Assembly (NCBI GenBank): GCA_905221605.1
Contig: CAJNDS010002506.1
Span: 173,501-207,500, forward strand
Direction: 5' to 3'
Length of the DNA: 34,000 nucleotides
Source: Symbiodinium natans
Taxonomy: Eukaryota; Sar; Dinophyceae; Suessiales; Symbiodiniaceae
Below, piece by piece: positions 20,446-31,100 of the stretch. Made by a program: the position numbers and the translations under genes. The notes beneath the pieces were generated by a model. It was not told the DNA's origin, made no database searches, and was given only the letters and a program-made list of their open reading frames with translations. Position 1 is the first letter of the stretch, and every line of letters starts with the position of its first letter.

Positions 20446-22544
20446 GTCCTCACCAGCGCGGTGGAGGAGGCAGAGCGACTGCAAGAGCAGTTGCTGACCC
20501 AAGAGGCCCTGATCCTCTCTTTCAGAACTTCTTCGTTTTATTGTTATGTTGATAGTTATTACGAATTGTTGCTTTTGCTTGATGGTCATTGTCAAAATGA
20601 TGACACTGCATGGTATTTATCAGCACGTTATCATGATCGTGTATCCGGTTCCATGCGCTTCAGTCGCTCAGCGCTGTGCCACTGTACGAAATCCCAAACT
20701 TTATAACAAACTTGATAAACCCTAAGCCTCAAGCAAAGCGTAAACCCAAAACCTTAACCCCAAACCCCACCCAAAACACCCAACCTTCGTCTACAGACGG
20801 CGTGCAGGCCGAGGCGGCGCGGCTTCGGCAAGCCCTGGCAGACTCCTGGGCTGCGCGGGCGGCGGAAGGTTCCCGTTTGCCGAAGCCGTAAGCCCCCAAG
20901 TTTCGAATTCTCCTGCGAGGCCTGCAGATGGAGGAAGAGGAAAAGGAGCTGGATGATGCGTGCCAGAAGGACCTCACCCCCCAAAGAGCCCCGGAAAGGC
21001 GCCCTGAACCACCCCCAAAGCCGCAAAGCCCCCCCAAACCCCAAGGAGAAGGAGTGGCTGGCGCAAGTCCAGCAGGAGGCCAACTCCGAGGCACCAGGGT
21101 TTAGGAGACTTAGACTCTATGTGCGGACAGCTCTCAGTTGGCTCACATGTCTCACTGCTGCGCAGTTTCTCCGCCTGCAGCAGCAAGAGAAAGCAGAGGC
21201 TCGGGTTGTCGGGCGGCCGCCTTCGCAGAGGTGCTGAGGTGTCCCATCGTGTGAGGCTGCGTTGAGTGCTCGCCTGAAGAAAGTCTCCGAGGCAGGTCGA
21301 GTGGTTCCATTGTTGATTCCATTGTTCCCTGCTGCTGCCTAGCAAACATTGGAGTGTGCGGTTTTCTGCTTTGCCGCCGTACTGGTGCCAGTCAAGATTT
21401 AGATCATTCAAGCGGCAGGTAAGAAGAATGGTCTTGTAGGCTCCGCCGTGAGCTCTGAGCCAGGAGAAGGCTGAGCTCCAGTCTGCACGTGTGGATTTTG
21501 AAGATGCAGGCCGCGAGCGCAGACACTCTTAATGTGTGTGAAATGCTAGCGTGCCGAGACTGCCTCTGCTCCATGACACCATGACCATGACCGCAACATG
21601 TCCTTTTGTTGATGGCGAGCATGTGGGTTTAGCCCTTGAACGAGTGGGGATGATGTTGCCAGGCAGCGCTCTGCGCGAAGCCATCGCATCGCAGTCCGAG
21701 GGCTTCGTGCGACGTGTTGGGGGGCTGGCCGGGGCCTTGGCCACCTTGGCAGGGGCTGGCAAAGCAAAAATGCAAGGAGGTGTGGTCCGCAGATTGTGAG
21801 GCCTCACCCGCAAACGGCAATCATCGCAGTTTCCATACACGTTGGGTTCTGTCTGGGAAGGAAAACGCCCGGCGATCAGCCGATCAAGATCGGGTGAAGC
21901 TGATTCAGGAGTGTGCCGATATGCAGGCGAGGGTGCTTGGGGGCTTGGAAGCGTGTGACAAGTAGCATGATCTGCAGCCTCTTCAAGGCTCGCTTGGATT
22001 CCTTGGCACCGGAGCTTGAGGGCCTTGGTGACGTGGAGGGCCGTCATGCCTCCCTTGAGGCAGCACCGTGTCGTGAGCATGTCGTGAGGGAGTGCGCTCT
22101 CCAGTTGCCTGAAGGGGATGATTCTTTGAGAATGTTTGAGAATGTTTGGGAATGTTTGAGCGAGTTTTGAGCGAGTGTCGAGAGCAGGCGGCACAGGCGG
22201 TCCTCAGCCAGCAGAGCGAGCGGCTCCGTGACATGAATGCCGCCTTGGGAGTACAGCTGTTGGCTGACAAAGGTGGCGACACGGGCAATCTGGAGCCGGT
22301 GGCCGAGGCCGTCTTCCGGGCTGTGCAGCTGCAGCAAAAGCTCCAAGAGCGACAAGAGGCTCACGACCGCGAGCGACAGAACCTGGCTTCCAAGATTCGT
22401 GAGTTGGAGCGTGGTGGGATCCACCAGTACGAACGCCCGGAAGCCGGCAAAGTACCACAGGTACCACCCTCCGCACCAGGAGCTTTGGCGTCTGCCACCT
22501 CTGCCCTGAGGGGCGGGCTTGGCCGAATGCTGAACAAGGTGTGA
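20446..22544 (+). CDS. Multi-exon coiled-coil protein
   Basis: The exons encode long charged helical segments. Exon from 20446 (after GTCAG) reads VLTSAVEEAERLQEQLLTQE. Exon 20797-20887 (CTACAG before, GTAAGC after) reads QAEAARLRQALADSWAARAA. A block from 20928 reads MEEEEKELDDACQKD, about 21046-21091 reads EKEWLAQVQQEANSE, and from 21169 FLRLQQQEKAEARVV. About 21551-21800 is a less charged block. About 21862-21966 reads RVKLIQECADMQARVLGGL. About 21980-22150 reads ARLDSLAPELEGLGDVEGR. The last exon runs from about 22146 to TGA 22542-22544 and contains QQSERLRDMNAALGVQLLA, QLQQKLQERQEAHDRERQNL and SALRGGLGRMLNKV. Introns carry degenerate CCCTAAA or GGGTTTAGG words near their edges. Some joins need GC or GA donors and some phases stay ambiguous. 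A structural or scaffold role is inference. No specific family is recognised. Confidence 0.65.
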
Positions 22545-23440
22545 GCCATTGTGAGCCTCTCCCAAGTGCCGCTCCTCCACATCTGGCAGCAAGTTTTCGA
22601 GCAGCTCAAAACGAGGTGCTGAAGCATGCGCCGTATGTGCCCAAGCGGTGTAGGCATGGGTCTCGCAGTGCCATCTACTTGAACGGTTGCGCCACATGGC
22701 TTGTTTGGGTGAAGCTCAGGGGCCGCACGATCGTTTAGTTGGTCTGGGCATTCACAAGTGGGAATTTCAGAAGAGCCGATGCCTGTGGGTGATTGTGGGT
22801 GATCCGTTCACAGCCATGCGCACGAAGCATTCGCAGGCTCAGCAGGGTTGGCACAAAACAAGACTTCGATTCGGGTGCATAGAGCCGTTGGGGCGAAAGT
22901 CACCGCAGCAGTCGAAGCAACCCTGACACGACGAATCCAGTTTAGGAGACTCCCATTACACCTGCCCCGCCCCTACCTGGAGCCTCCCATAGAAATGCCG
23001 CGATGTTTGGTGTCGAGGTGGTTACCAGCCCGGGCCCTCGTCATTCATTTGTTAGATGCTGTATCATTGCTGCATGGCTGGGACATGCATGCGCGCTTGA
23101 TAATTTGAGCGCTCCCAAGGCGCAAAGAAACCATAGAACCGTGCGCGTGCCTCTATCCCTCAGCCCATATCTCACTCCTGAACCCCACAAATTACCTCGT
23201 GAGTGTGCTTTAGCCCATGGCTTCCAAGCCCTCCAACCCCTAAAGACTGAAGCCGCTTAATCGCTTAGGCCTTGGCCCTCTGGGCCCTCTGGGCTCTTCC
23301 GGAGGTTGGTTGCAGAGTGAGGGATGTGTTTCGGCTCCAGTAAGTTTGTGGTTTCCTTTTTTCAGGTGGAGTGTCTTTCGCTGCGTTCCTCAAATGCCTG
23401 GAGTTTCTCAAACTCGGTCACGCATGCTTGTGAGAGCCAC
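22545..23440. other. No supported gene
   Basis: Open frames of 60-90 codons exist but none shows consistent coding character on either strand. No array, RNA gene or duplicated segment was noticed. Confidence 0.4.
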
Positions 23441-23446
23441 TAGCAG

Positions 23447-23699
23447 CTATTCAAGAAGCAAGTCCACTTGACAGATGTCCTCCAGATAGTGCAGGGACAC
23501 CCAACCAAGCATTGCCATGAAATCAGCAAGAAGGATCCACGCTGCGATGCCTGGTTTGTACCTCCCCCCCCCCCCCCCTCAACCGTCTTCTTTCAACAGC
23601 CCGGCTTCTTGGGCCAACATGGTGGGGGAGGCTCTCGCAGAAGACCTCTTCGACGAGGTCTTACACTTGAGGCCGCCAAATTCCCAGCGATGGCTCAGG
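23447..23699 (+). CDS. Two strong exons of an unknown gene
   Basis: The first exon (about 23447-23552) reads LFKKQVHLTDVLQIVQGHPT then HEISKKDPRCDAW and ends at a GT at about 23553. The intron contains a C run (about 23564-23579) as a perfect pyrimidine tract and ends TTTCAACAG at 23600. The second exon reads PASWANMVGEALAEDLFDEV then LHLRPPNSQRWL and ends near a GTTTCT at 23700. The AT-rich patch that follows is probably the next intron. I recognise no family. Confidence 0.6.
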
Positions 23700-23900
23700 T
23701 TTCTAGTAGTATAAGAACATAGCAATACAGTATAAGAACATAGCAATGCGACATAAAAACGAAGAATTATATAAAACAACAAGATGATTTCATTGTTTCA
23801 CTCTTTCAAGGCACAGAGTCGACAAGAAAATGATACAACGAGTATAGTAGAATAGTATAACCACATTTTAGTCTCCTGACATAATAATATCATGATATAT
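23700..23900. repeat. AT-rich patch with 19-bp direct repeat
   Basis: The word AGTATAAGAACATAGCAAT occurs twice, at about 23708-23726 and 23730-23748. The patch is AT-rich for about 200 bases and begins exactly at the end of an exon. Confidence 0.7.
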
Positions 23901-24334
23901 TGTTTCGGACGTTTCGGACCAACAGCTCACCTTCTCACCCAAGGCTGCCAAAGATCATCGACTCGCCAGATCTTTATCTTGCGCGTTTTGAGCCGGGCTG
24001 CCGCAGTTGAGTGCTCTCATGCGGTCGGAGCGAGCCGGCGAAGTCAGATGTTGACGTGGCAGGTTCACAGTGCGAGCTTCGGCGACAGAAGCTTTCACTT
24101 CAAATCAGTTCGATCTGTTCCCAAGTCCGATCGGAAAGCTCTTGAATGCGCTGCTTGCTCAGCATTGCTTGTTCCACGCTTGCGTCTGCTGCAGATGGCT
24201 GCTTTGTTTCAGTTGTCAATTCTGCAGACGCTGGCTGCACTCAACTGCTCCACTCAAGCCCTTTCGGCTTCACCATGCCGACGAGATACTGCTGCATCGC
24301 AAGCATACACATAGACCGCTGTACACCCTACTAG
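23892..24334 (+). CDS. Weak coding-like region
   Basis: A 140-codon frame spans 23892-24314 and another overlaps it at 24146-24334 (ADGCFVSVVNSADAGCTQL). Neither is clearly coding. It may be part of the gene at 23447, or non-coding. Confidence 0.2.
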
Positions 24335-24572
24335 CCTGAACTGGGCCTAAATCCATCCACAATCCAGAAGCAGCAAGGATCCACAATCCGCACGATCTGC
24401 CCTATTCACATGTTCTATCACCTTCAGCTGCCATAGCTTTGACATCAGTGCTTCAACTTGGCCGGCTGACAGGCAGCCTCGTACGCCCCTCGGCACAGAG
24501 TGTTTTTGGACTCAGGCATGTGCAAATGCTGCTCCAGACCATTGAACAGCCCTCACCACACCTCCCTTTCAG

Positions 24573-25002
24573 GCCATGGCCGCTACAACGGAGAAAGATG
24601 GAACGAAATCGCTGTCCCCAAAAGACCTGCTGCGGACAACGATTCAGCAAGAGCTCGAAAAGCGCGAGGCCTGGTTACGAGCGGAACGCATCCCATCAGG
24701 TTGAAAGGACGAGACGGAGAGAAAGTGACATCAAAACAGACAACTCCAAGAGTATAGCGGGCCAACGGCAATACAGTAGAGTACATCCATACGGGGGTTT
24801 TCCGAAATTAGGGGTACCTTGTTGGGGTCCTTTTTATCAGGGTTCCTACTACTGTCTTACGGGTCCCCTATTTTCGCAAGCCCCTATACATCCCGAAGCA
24901 TTCGTGGGAGCAGGTGGTGGACTACATCGAGCGCAAGAGGCCGCTGATGGGCCTCTTCATCCCTGCGCCTTCCTACCCGCCTGTGGCGATCACTGCGGAT
25001 AG
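24573..25002 (+). CDS. 5' exon with start codon plus second exon, unknown gene
   Basis: A CTTTCAG acceptor at 24566-24572 lies three bases before ATG 24576. From there the frame reads MAATTEKDGTKSLSPKDLLR, then TTIQQELEKREAWLRAERIP, to a GT at 24700. A second exon at about 24880-24995 reads YIPKHSWEQVVDYIERKRPL then MGLFIPAPSYPPVAITAD. Both are strongly coding. The short leader suggests a spliced-leader trans-splice site, known from dinoflagellate mRNAs, but a cis 5'UTR intron is equally possible. Phase between the two exons does not match directly, so an exon may be missing. No family is recognised. Confidence 0.6.
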
Positions 25003-25174
25003 GCCACGGGGGGGGGGGGGGGTTGATATTTGAAGGCCGTTTGAAGAGAGTGTCTGCTTTGGGGTACCTAGGAGGGCCCATATGGACAATGTGGGCCTTG
25101 ATAGCGCCGTTTTGCTGACAATGGTCACTGAACCCTGTTTGAGACTTATGGTTCTTCGCCATTGCTAGCTGTGA

Positions 25175-25450
25175 GTGCGTACTGAACGCAGTGATGCACA
25201 GTTTGGGTTTCCGAAGTCCTGTCTCACACGAGAACTTCTCCCTAGTTCTTCTTCGGGGCGTCTCTCAATCCCCTCGGCATCCCTCATACTTCCGAGCAGG
25301 TTCTTGACGGTTGGACTTCCCAGACTTGGGTTTCTGGTCATCACCGCCCTCTTGATATGCTTGGGAGTCGTGCTGACTCTCTCCTATCTGCAGTTATGGA
25401 CTGCGTGTTGCACCCTGGCTCTTAGGGATTCAAAAGGCCGTGGCGTTTAG
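25175..25450 (+). CDS. Possible exon with transmembrane helix
   Basis: The plus frame contains RFLTVGLPRLGFLVITALLI followed by CLGVVLTLSYLQLW, a long hydrophobic stretch that could be one or two membrane helices. The flanking sequence is Ser-rich and less convincing. No family is recognised. Confidence 0.3.
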   Translation: MRTERSDAQFGFPKSCLTRELLPSSSSGRLSIPSASLILPSRFLTVGLPRLGFLVITALLICLGVVLTLSYLQLWTACCTLALRDSKGRGV

Positions 25451-26690
25451 GGCTGTAGGCCTGAAGCTTTTAGGGTTGCCCTGTTGCCCTCCTTCCGACC
25501 TGCGAAGTGAATCCCAGGCATTTTCCTGCCGCCTACTCTGTACGGCGGTTATCGCCGCTACAGGCAGCGGACAGCCACCACTGCAAAGACGAATCTGCAT
25601 GGGGACCCCGACGCCTCCTGGTGGCAAGGCAAACGAGCGCAGGCATACCGCAGCATACCATAAAACACCGTGACAGTCATGAAGCCCTCTCGGTCGGATG
25701 TTGTTGAACGACACCTTCCGCAGGAAGCTTGAGACGAGTCAAGTTGGCACCCCGACAGCTTTGAACCCCATAATTCAACTGAAAACCTAGACCCGCTTAA
25801 TCTGTTGGGCCTTAATTATCTGGTTGATGTGTCGATTTTATCAATAGTTCAAGGGTTGACTGCATTGCAAACAGCAGGCTTGTTGGGTAGGGCCCGTTCG
25901 CAACATGAACTCAGGGCATGCATGTTGTAGGCGGGTGGCCCGCGACCTGTCGCATACTTGTAGCTGAGCCCTACCCCGAGCACCTCGGACCTCTCAAAGG
26001 AGGCGGGGGGGGTACCTTCAGACCCAATCGGTGTTGAATGGTGCTGTTTGTATTTCCGGTTCTCCTTTTTCGGTGGGTTTACCCGACCTTTGGAACCTGT
26101 CTGACCCAACCTCTTGGACAGCCCTCATCTCGCTGCATACATCATTCTATGTGCTCCTTATCAATAGTTCAAGGGCCCCCCGGCCCCAAAACAAACAGTT
26201 GTTTCATGAATACTGCGGTCATCCCTGTCCAAGTTGCCGAAAAGCAGGTTTAATACCTGTGCAGCAGACGTTTTTGTTTTGGAGTTCCTCTTTCGGCACC
26301 GTTGCCTTAACCTTCAACCCTTAACCCCACGTGCGCGCGAAGTCACAATGCGAGTCGTCTGGCCTTGGCGGCCCCGACTTCAAAGTGGTTCATTAGTTCC
26401 AGAGTCGCAAGGAAACACACGCTGCACACACGCACAACACAGATCAGCCACTATGATAGACATCTTTCGCTCTTTCACGAGGGAGACGCCAGATCCTTGA
26501 GGTTGAAACTTCCTGTGGCGGCTTGAGACCCAGCCTAAGTCACGGAAGTAGACAGGTAAGCAAGAAGTCGTGTATCTAGTTTCTTCGCTGATGTGTGACG
26601 AAATGAAGTGAAACGACATGGAAGCTCAATGTCAATTGAAAAGTGACGGATCACACCCACCCTTGAACAGTAGACTCCAGCAAACGCTAG
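25451..26690. other. No supported gene; 18-bp direct repeat pair
   Basis: No convincing exon is found. The notable feature is the exact 18-bp direct repeat at 25838 and 26158. Degenerate TTTAGGG words lie at about 25446-25478, and ACCCTTAACCCC near 26316-26327. Confidence 0.45.
25838..26175. mobile_element. Possible short insertion flanked by 18-bp direct repeats
   Basis: TTATCAATAGTTCAAGGG occurs exactly at 25838-25855 and 26158-26175, flanking 302 bases. A perfect 18-bp pair fits a target-site duplication from LINE-type retroposition. I see no poly(A), terminal inverted repeat, or clear Pol III boxes inside, so the element type is unknown and a simple duplication is not excluded. Confidence 0.35.
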
Positions 26691-26783
26691 AAAGAGCTGG
26701 GTACTGTTGGGCTATTAGATATAGAGGAATAAACGAACAAGTGCGCACAAACATAAACAAATACACGTATAAATACATGTGTG

Positions 26784-26881
26784 GGTGGTTGTCAAAATTA
26801 TGATCCCTGTTTAGGCACCCTGAATTAGGTGCCGTATTATAGTAGGGATCCAACAAAGGACCATAAATATTGACAACCACC
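26784..26881. repeat. 98-bp nested foldback (MITE-like)
   Basis: The ends pair as GGTGGTTGTCAA (26784-26795) with TTGACAACCACC (26870-26881). Inside, GATCCCT (26802-26808) pairs with AGGGATC (26844-26850). At the centre GGCACC (26814-26819) pairs with GGTGCC (26828-26833). The three arms nest about one centre, which is unlikely by chance. It lies in an AT-rich patch (about 26690-26930). No target-site duplication is obvious. Confidence 0.7.
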
Positions 26882-26963
26882 AATATGGATTTATTTGCGT
26901 GGTTCAAACATCGTGACAACACTATGGGGTTCCATCGTCCAGGGTAGAGGCTTAGGTTGAGGT

Positions 26964-27288
26964 AACCCTAAACCCTAAACCCTAAACCCTAAACCCTAAA
27001 CCCTAAACCCTAAACCCTAAACCCTAAACCCTAAACCCTAAACCCTAAACCCTAAACCCTAAACCCTAAACCCTAAACCCTAAACCCTAAACCAAACCCT
27101 AACCCTAAACCCTAAACCCTAAACCTAAACCCTAAACCCTAACCCTAAACCCTAAACCCTAAACCCTAAACCCTAAACCCTAAACCTAAACCCTAAACCC
27201 TAAACCCTAAACCCTAAACCCTAAACCCTAAACCCTAAACCCTAAACCCTAAACCCTAAACCCTAAACCCTAAACCCTAACCCTAAAG
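26964..27288. repeat. CCCTAAA telomere-type array A
   Basis: About 45 units of CCCTAAA in plus orientation with a few one-base and AAACC variants. It starts in TTGAGGTAACCCTAAA, which has a donor-like GTAACC, and ends CCCTAAAG directly before a coding-like exon (27289-27331). Confidence 0.95.
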
Positions 27289-27331
27289 CTCGCTTGCCTC
27301 GGTCCCCTACTTTGGAGGTTCACGGGTCGTT
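27289..27331 (+). CDS. Short exon between telomere array and GTAAGT
   Basis: Directly after the AG that ends array A, 43 bases read SLASVPYFGGSRVV (after one leading base) and stop at a consensus GTAAGT donor at 27332. Too short to assign. It may be an upstream exon of the patatin gene or of another gene. Confidence 0.35.
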
Positions 27332-27476
27332 GTAAGTGGGGTCTCATGAGTGGGGTAGCTATAGTTGTGACTGGTTATAGCCATTTCTCAGGGTACTTTT
27401 CGCCCTACTTATGGCAACCGGTGAGCCTTGCGCATTCATTTTTGAAACCACGAATATGTGTGCAGTCACCGGTTTC

Positions 27477-27528
27477 TCTGATTTTGGCTCTCTCCCCCAT
27501 CCTCTGATTTTGGCTCTCTCCCCCATCC
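27477..27528. repeat. 26-bp perfect tandem duplication
   Basis: Two adjacent identical copies begin TCTGATTTTGGC and end CCCCCATCC. The first starts at 27477 and the second at 27503. Confidence 0.9.
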
Positions 27529-27900
27529 CAAGAGCTCCACCGACCAGTTGCAATCTCTTTTTCTTTCTGTAATGCTTGAGTCCGGATCGAACGCGCATCT
27601 AGCAGATGAATTCCACCTAATTAAACTTCGATCGGCAGTATGCACTCACCCTGCAGAGAGGGGTGGCGCAGAATTCTGCCAGTGTGCGTCTGGGTTCAAC
27701 CCAGCATAGACAAAAACCGTGTCCTGCAATTGCGTCGCCAGCCCAAAATCAAGTGAGAGAGCACGTACCCATAGTGTGCACTCTCCCGAAGCGCGTGAGG
27801 GATTTAACCAGGCAGGTGCTCCGCACCTGCCGAAACCCCCCCATGAGCTACCACGAAGGGGCCCATGGTCCAGTGAATGCGTTGGGGCACCAGAATCACC

Positions 27901-28048
27901 AGATGGCACGGAAGTCGAGAATGCTTGTGCTCTGCCCGCTGTCCAACAGGAGGCTCCAGCAGAGAGCATCCCAAACTGGAATCGGTGCCTCTTTTGCCAA
28001 CCTTGCATACACAGTGTTCTTGAGCGCGGCTGTCAGCAAAAGGCCTAA
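27901..28048 (+). CDS. Possible upstream exon, unknown
   Basis: The frame reads GTEVENACALPAVQQEAPAE, then NWNRCLFCQPCIHSVLERG, ending at TAA near 28046. The CxxCxxC string is notable. It may be an upstream exon of the patatin-like gene, but no phase test is possible. Confidence 0.3.
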
Positions 28049-28140
28049 GTCGCTGAAGCACCAAATCGAAGTCGACGATCAGACTATCAGTAGTTGCAAC
28101 CTCAAACCTCATACAGTGTCATACAGCCTTGTGACCAAAA

Positions 28141-31100
28141 GCCGCAAAAGCCGAAGGCTTTGTAAAGCCTCTGCCTGTGAGGAGTGGTCCCTCCGCTGCC
28201 ACGAGTTCTTCGACATCAATACTCCTGGAGCAATCGACCGGCGGAGAAAGGCCTTCACTGGGCTGGATAAAACTGAGAGTTTTAGGGTTTAGGGTTTAGG
28301 GTTCAGGGTTTAGGGTACTGAATGGAGCTTTGCATGGCAGATCGTCGAAGAGACTATTGCAGCAGTGGACGCCAAAGCAGCCAAGAAGTTCAACGAGTAT
28401 GTGCCGCGGCTGCGATTGTTTTGTGGCATGAGGGCGACGGCCCGTCATGCTGTAAATCAGGAAGCGCTTTAGCCACTGGCCTCATAAGGGAAGCCTGAGA
28501 CACAGCGGTGGAACGGCATATTCTGACTGCCTGAGAAGGTGCCGCTGATGTGTATTGGGTTCGTCTCTACCTTGTGGTGCGCAGTTGCCAACGTGCAATC
28601 AATGTATGACACACACGCGCTCTCACATTTACACACTTACACACCTAGACACTTACACGCTTGCCTGCTTACACGCTTACAGGCTTGCACGCATAGATGC
28701 TTACACGCTTAACGCTTACATGCTTGCACGCATACACGCTCACACGCTTGGACGCTTACACGCTTGGACGCTTACATGCTTGCGCACTTGCACGCTTGCA
28801 TGCTTACACGTACACACCCACACACACACCCGTCGAAGCCATTTCTGACAGCTTCAGGTACGAAGTGTCGACGCTCTCGCCATTTATGGCTGTGGCTGCT
28901 CAGCTAGAATCAGCGGGAACCGGTGAGATGTCGATGCTTCCGCTTTTTTCCTCCCATCCCTGAAGCTCTAGGCTTGCAAGCTTTAAGAAACCCGAGGAAT
29001 CCTGGCAGCTACTCATGTGGGCGGCCTTCGAGCCCTCGAGCGCCATGGGATGGAGACGAAGCAGCCAGGCTGCGGAAGAGAGGCTCTGTATGCGGGGTTC
29101 CACGTTCTCGCTTCAGGCGTTTGCCTTCGAGTGGGGGTCATTACAAGCAGGGGAGATGAGCAGGGGAGATGATGAACGCGAATTGAGACCGTCTCGCAGT
29201 GTTCGATTCTACTTTTTTTCTGCTCCTGCGCTACGACTTCTAGGAATCTGAAGACACTGGCGGGTGTCTCTGCTGGATCTGTCGTGGCTGCCATGCTGTC
29301 TGTTGGCTGCAGCGCAGATGAGATCTTTGATCTGATGCTCGGCAGCGACAATTTTGGGGCTTTTCTCGGGGTCAGGCTGCCCAGAAACCACAGGCAGTCA
29401 GGATGCGAAACAATGCCAACCTGAAAGGTGCACGCCCCATGCACGCCCCCATGGCTTAGAGTGTAGGAGTTATTTCGTGTTTCGAAGTTTAGGATTTAGG
29501 GTCGAGGTGTTTTGGTTTTGAGGGTTCTTGCATGTTCTCGTTGTCCTAGGACTTGTCGGGCCAATTTCGATTTTGAGGCCAAACATTTCTCGTCACTGTC
29601 GGTCTAAACGTTTCGGTCCACCCCTGTGTTTTTGGACTGAGGCCCTATGCATGTTCACACGTTCTGAACCAAGCCCAATCACGAATTAAAGCTTCTCGAA
29701 ACTGTAAAGCCGCAAAAAATCCAAGCACCCGCAGCATCCCAAGCATCCTAAACCCTAAACCCTAAACCCTAAACCCTAAACCCTAAACCCTAAACCCTAA
29801 ACCCTAAACCCTAAACCCTAAACCCTAAACCCTAAACCCTAAACCCAAAACCCTAAACCCTAAACCCTAGACCCTAAACTAAGCACTCTGAGGGTCCAGA
29901 AGCTGCCCTTCTACAAGATCGCGCTCCCCGAGCTGGGGGCTTTGGTCCGCGTCCTCGGGAACGTGGTGCTGCTCGTCCTGAGCCGGGTCGATTTGGTGGG
30001 ACTTAAGGCTGAAAGCTGCAAATCCTGACGGTGGGAAGTTCTAGGAGTTATGTGGGAACGACTGAAGGTAGTATGGATAGTATGGTATTTAGGTATGTTT
30101 AGGTCTTCGTGCCGGGTTCGAGGCAAAGCGTTCTGCGGGCTACGATGGGCTCTCATGCGGCGGAGGTGGTTGAGTGCCTGGTTGCAGGTGGGACACGCGG
30201 AGATGTGTCAAGCAACTCAAACTCCTTCCTGAACTTCGGCCCAAAGTCAACGAAAGCAAAAAGCCAGAAGCCGAAACCCTACGGCCGACGCCCTACACTC
30301 CCTGGCAGGTGATACTGGCCCTGGCATCAACAGTGGCAGCTGCCTCGAGGAGAGGGAAGGGGGTCCTCCAACCCTCCAACACCTCCTAAGGGTCCTTGTT
30401 GGAGGTTCCACCACCCAGACCCGAGGAGATGATCGGCAATGCGCTGAAAGAGCGATGACACTTGGTGTATGTTGGACGTTGGGAAAAGATGAGGAGAGGT
30501 TGCGAGGGCTCCGGGCAACAGGGGGTTGCTCGTCTCACTGAGGCGGTGATGCTGCTATCACGCTCAAGGCAGTGCAAGATCGGTTTGGCCGCTTGGTCAG
30601 CTCTCCTTTTTTCTGCGCATATTTATTCCGCTCCCCTCCTTCTTCCAGCCCCAACTCCTGAGCCCAACATCGCATGGGCTGAAGCTCTTCGCACATGCCC
30701 GCAATGAAGTCTGAGACGAAGTCATGCGAAGCGACACGAAGTGAGGCAAGAGGCTGGTGATATTGGCTTGTGAGTTGGACTCGGGCCATGAGAAGCGGTT
30801 CACTCCGGAGAGCGACCCTGATCTACCAGTGCGCGTTGCTGTACGGATGTCCATGGGTGTGCCTGGACTCATGGAGCCTTTCAGATACAAAGGCATATGG
30901 GGATCAAAAAAGCCATCAAAGGCCCATATGAACTTCTAAGATGCTGCTTATAAACTGCTTCCCAAGATGATTGAGAACTGAAAATGGCTCGAGTGACTTG
31001 AGAGCCGCCCTGGCAGGACATGTGTACTGCGACGGCGGCATGTGCAACGACTTTCCCGTGGATGCCTTGCCAGAAGACGCGAAGCGCATGGGCTTGATGG

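Noticed and set aside
26964-27288. Chromosome end (true telomere)
   Set aside because: Arrays are internal, occur several times, appear in both orientations, and are flanked on both sides by exon-like sequence.
27656-27712. tRNA gene at GGGTTCAACCC
   Set aside because: A T-arm-like palindrome is present, but the anticodon arm is missing and the acceptor ends do not pair.
28608-28830. CRISPR-like array
   Set aside because: The words are short, irregular and without unique spacers of constant length. The genome is eukaryotic.
28555-28848. Plus ORF rich in Leu-His-Ala-Tyr-Thr
   Set aside because: It is a translation of the CA-rich degenerate repeat and lies within a predicted intron of the patatin-like gene.
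29013-29444. 143-codon minus ORF
   Set aside because: It lies antisense to the patatin exons with the GxSxG motif; the plus reading has clear family motifs.
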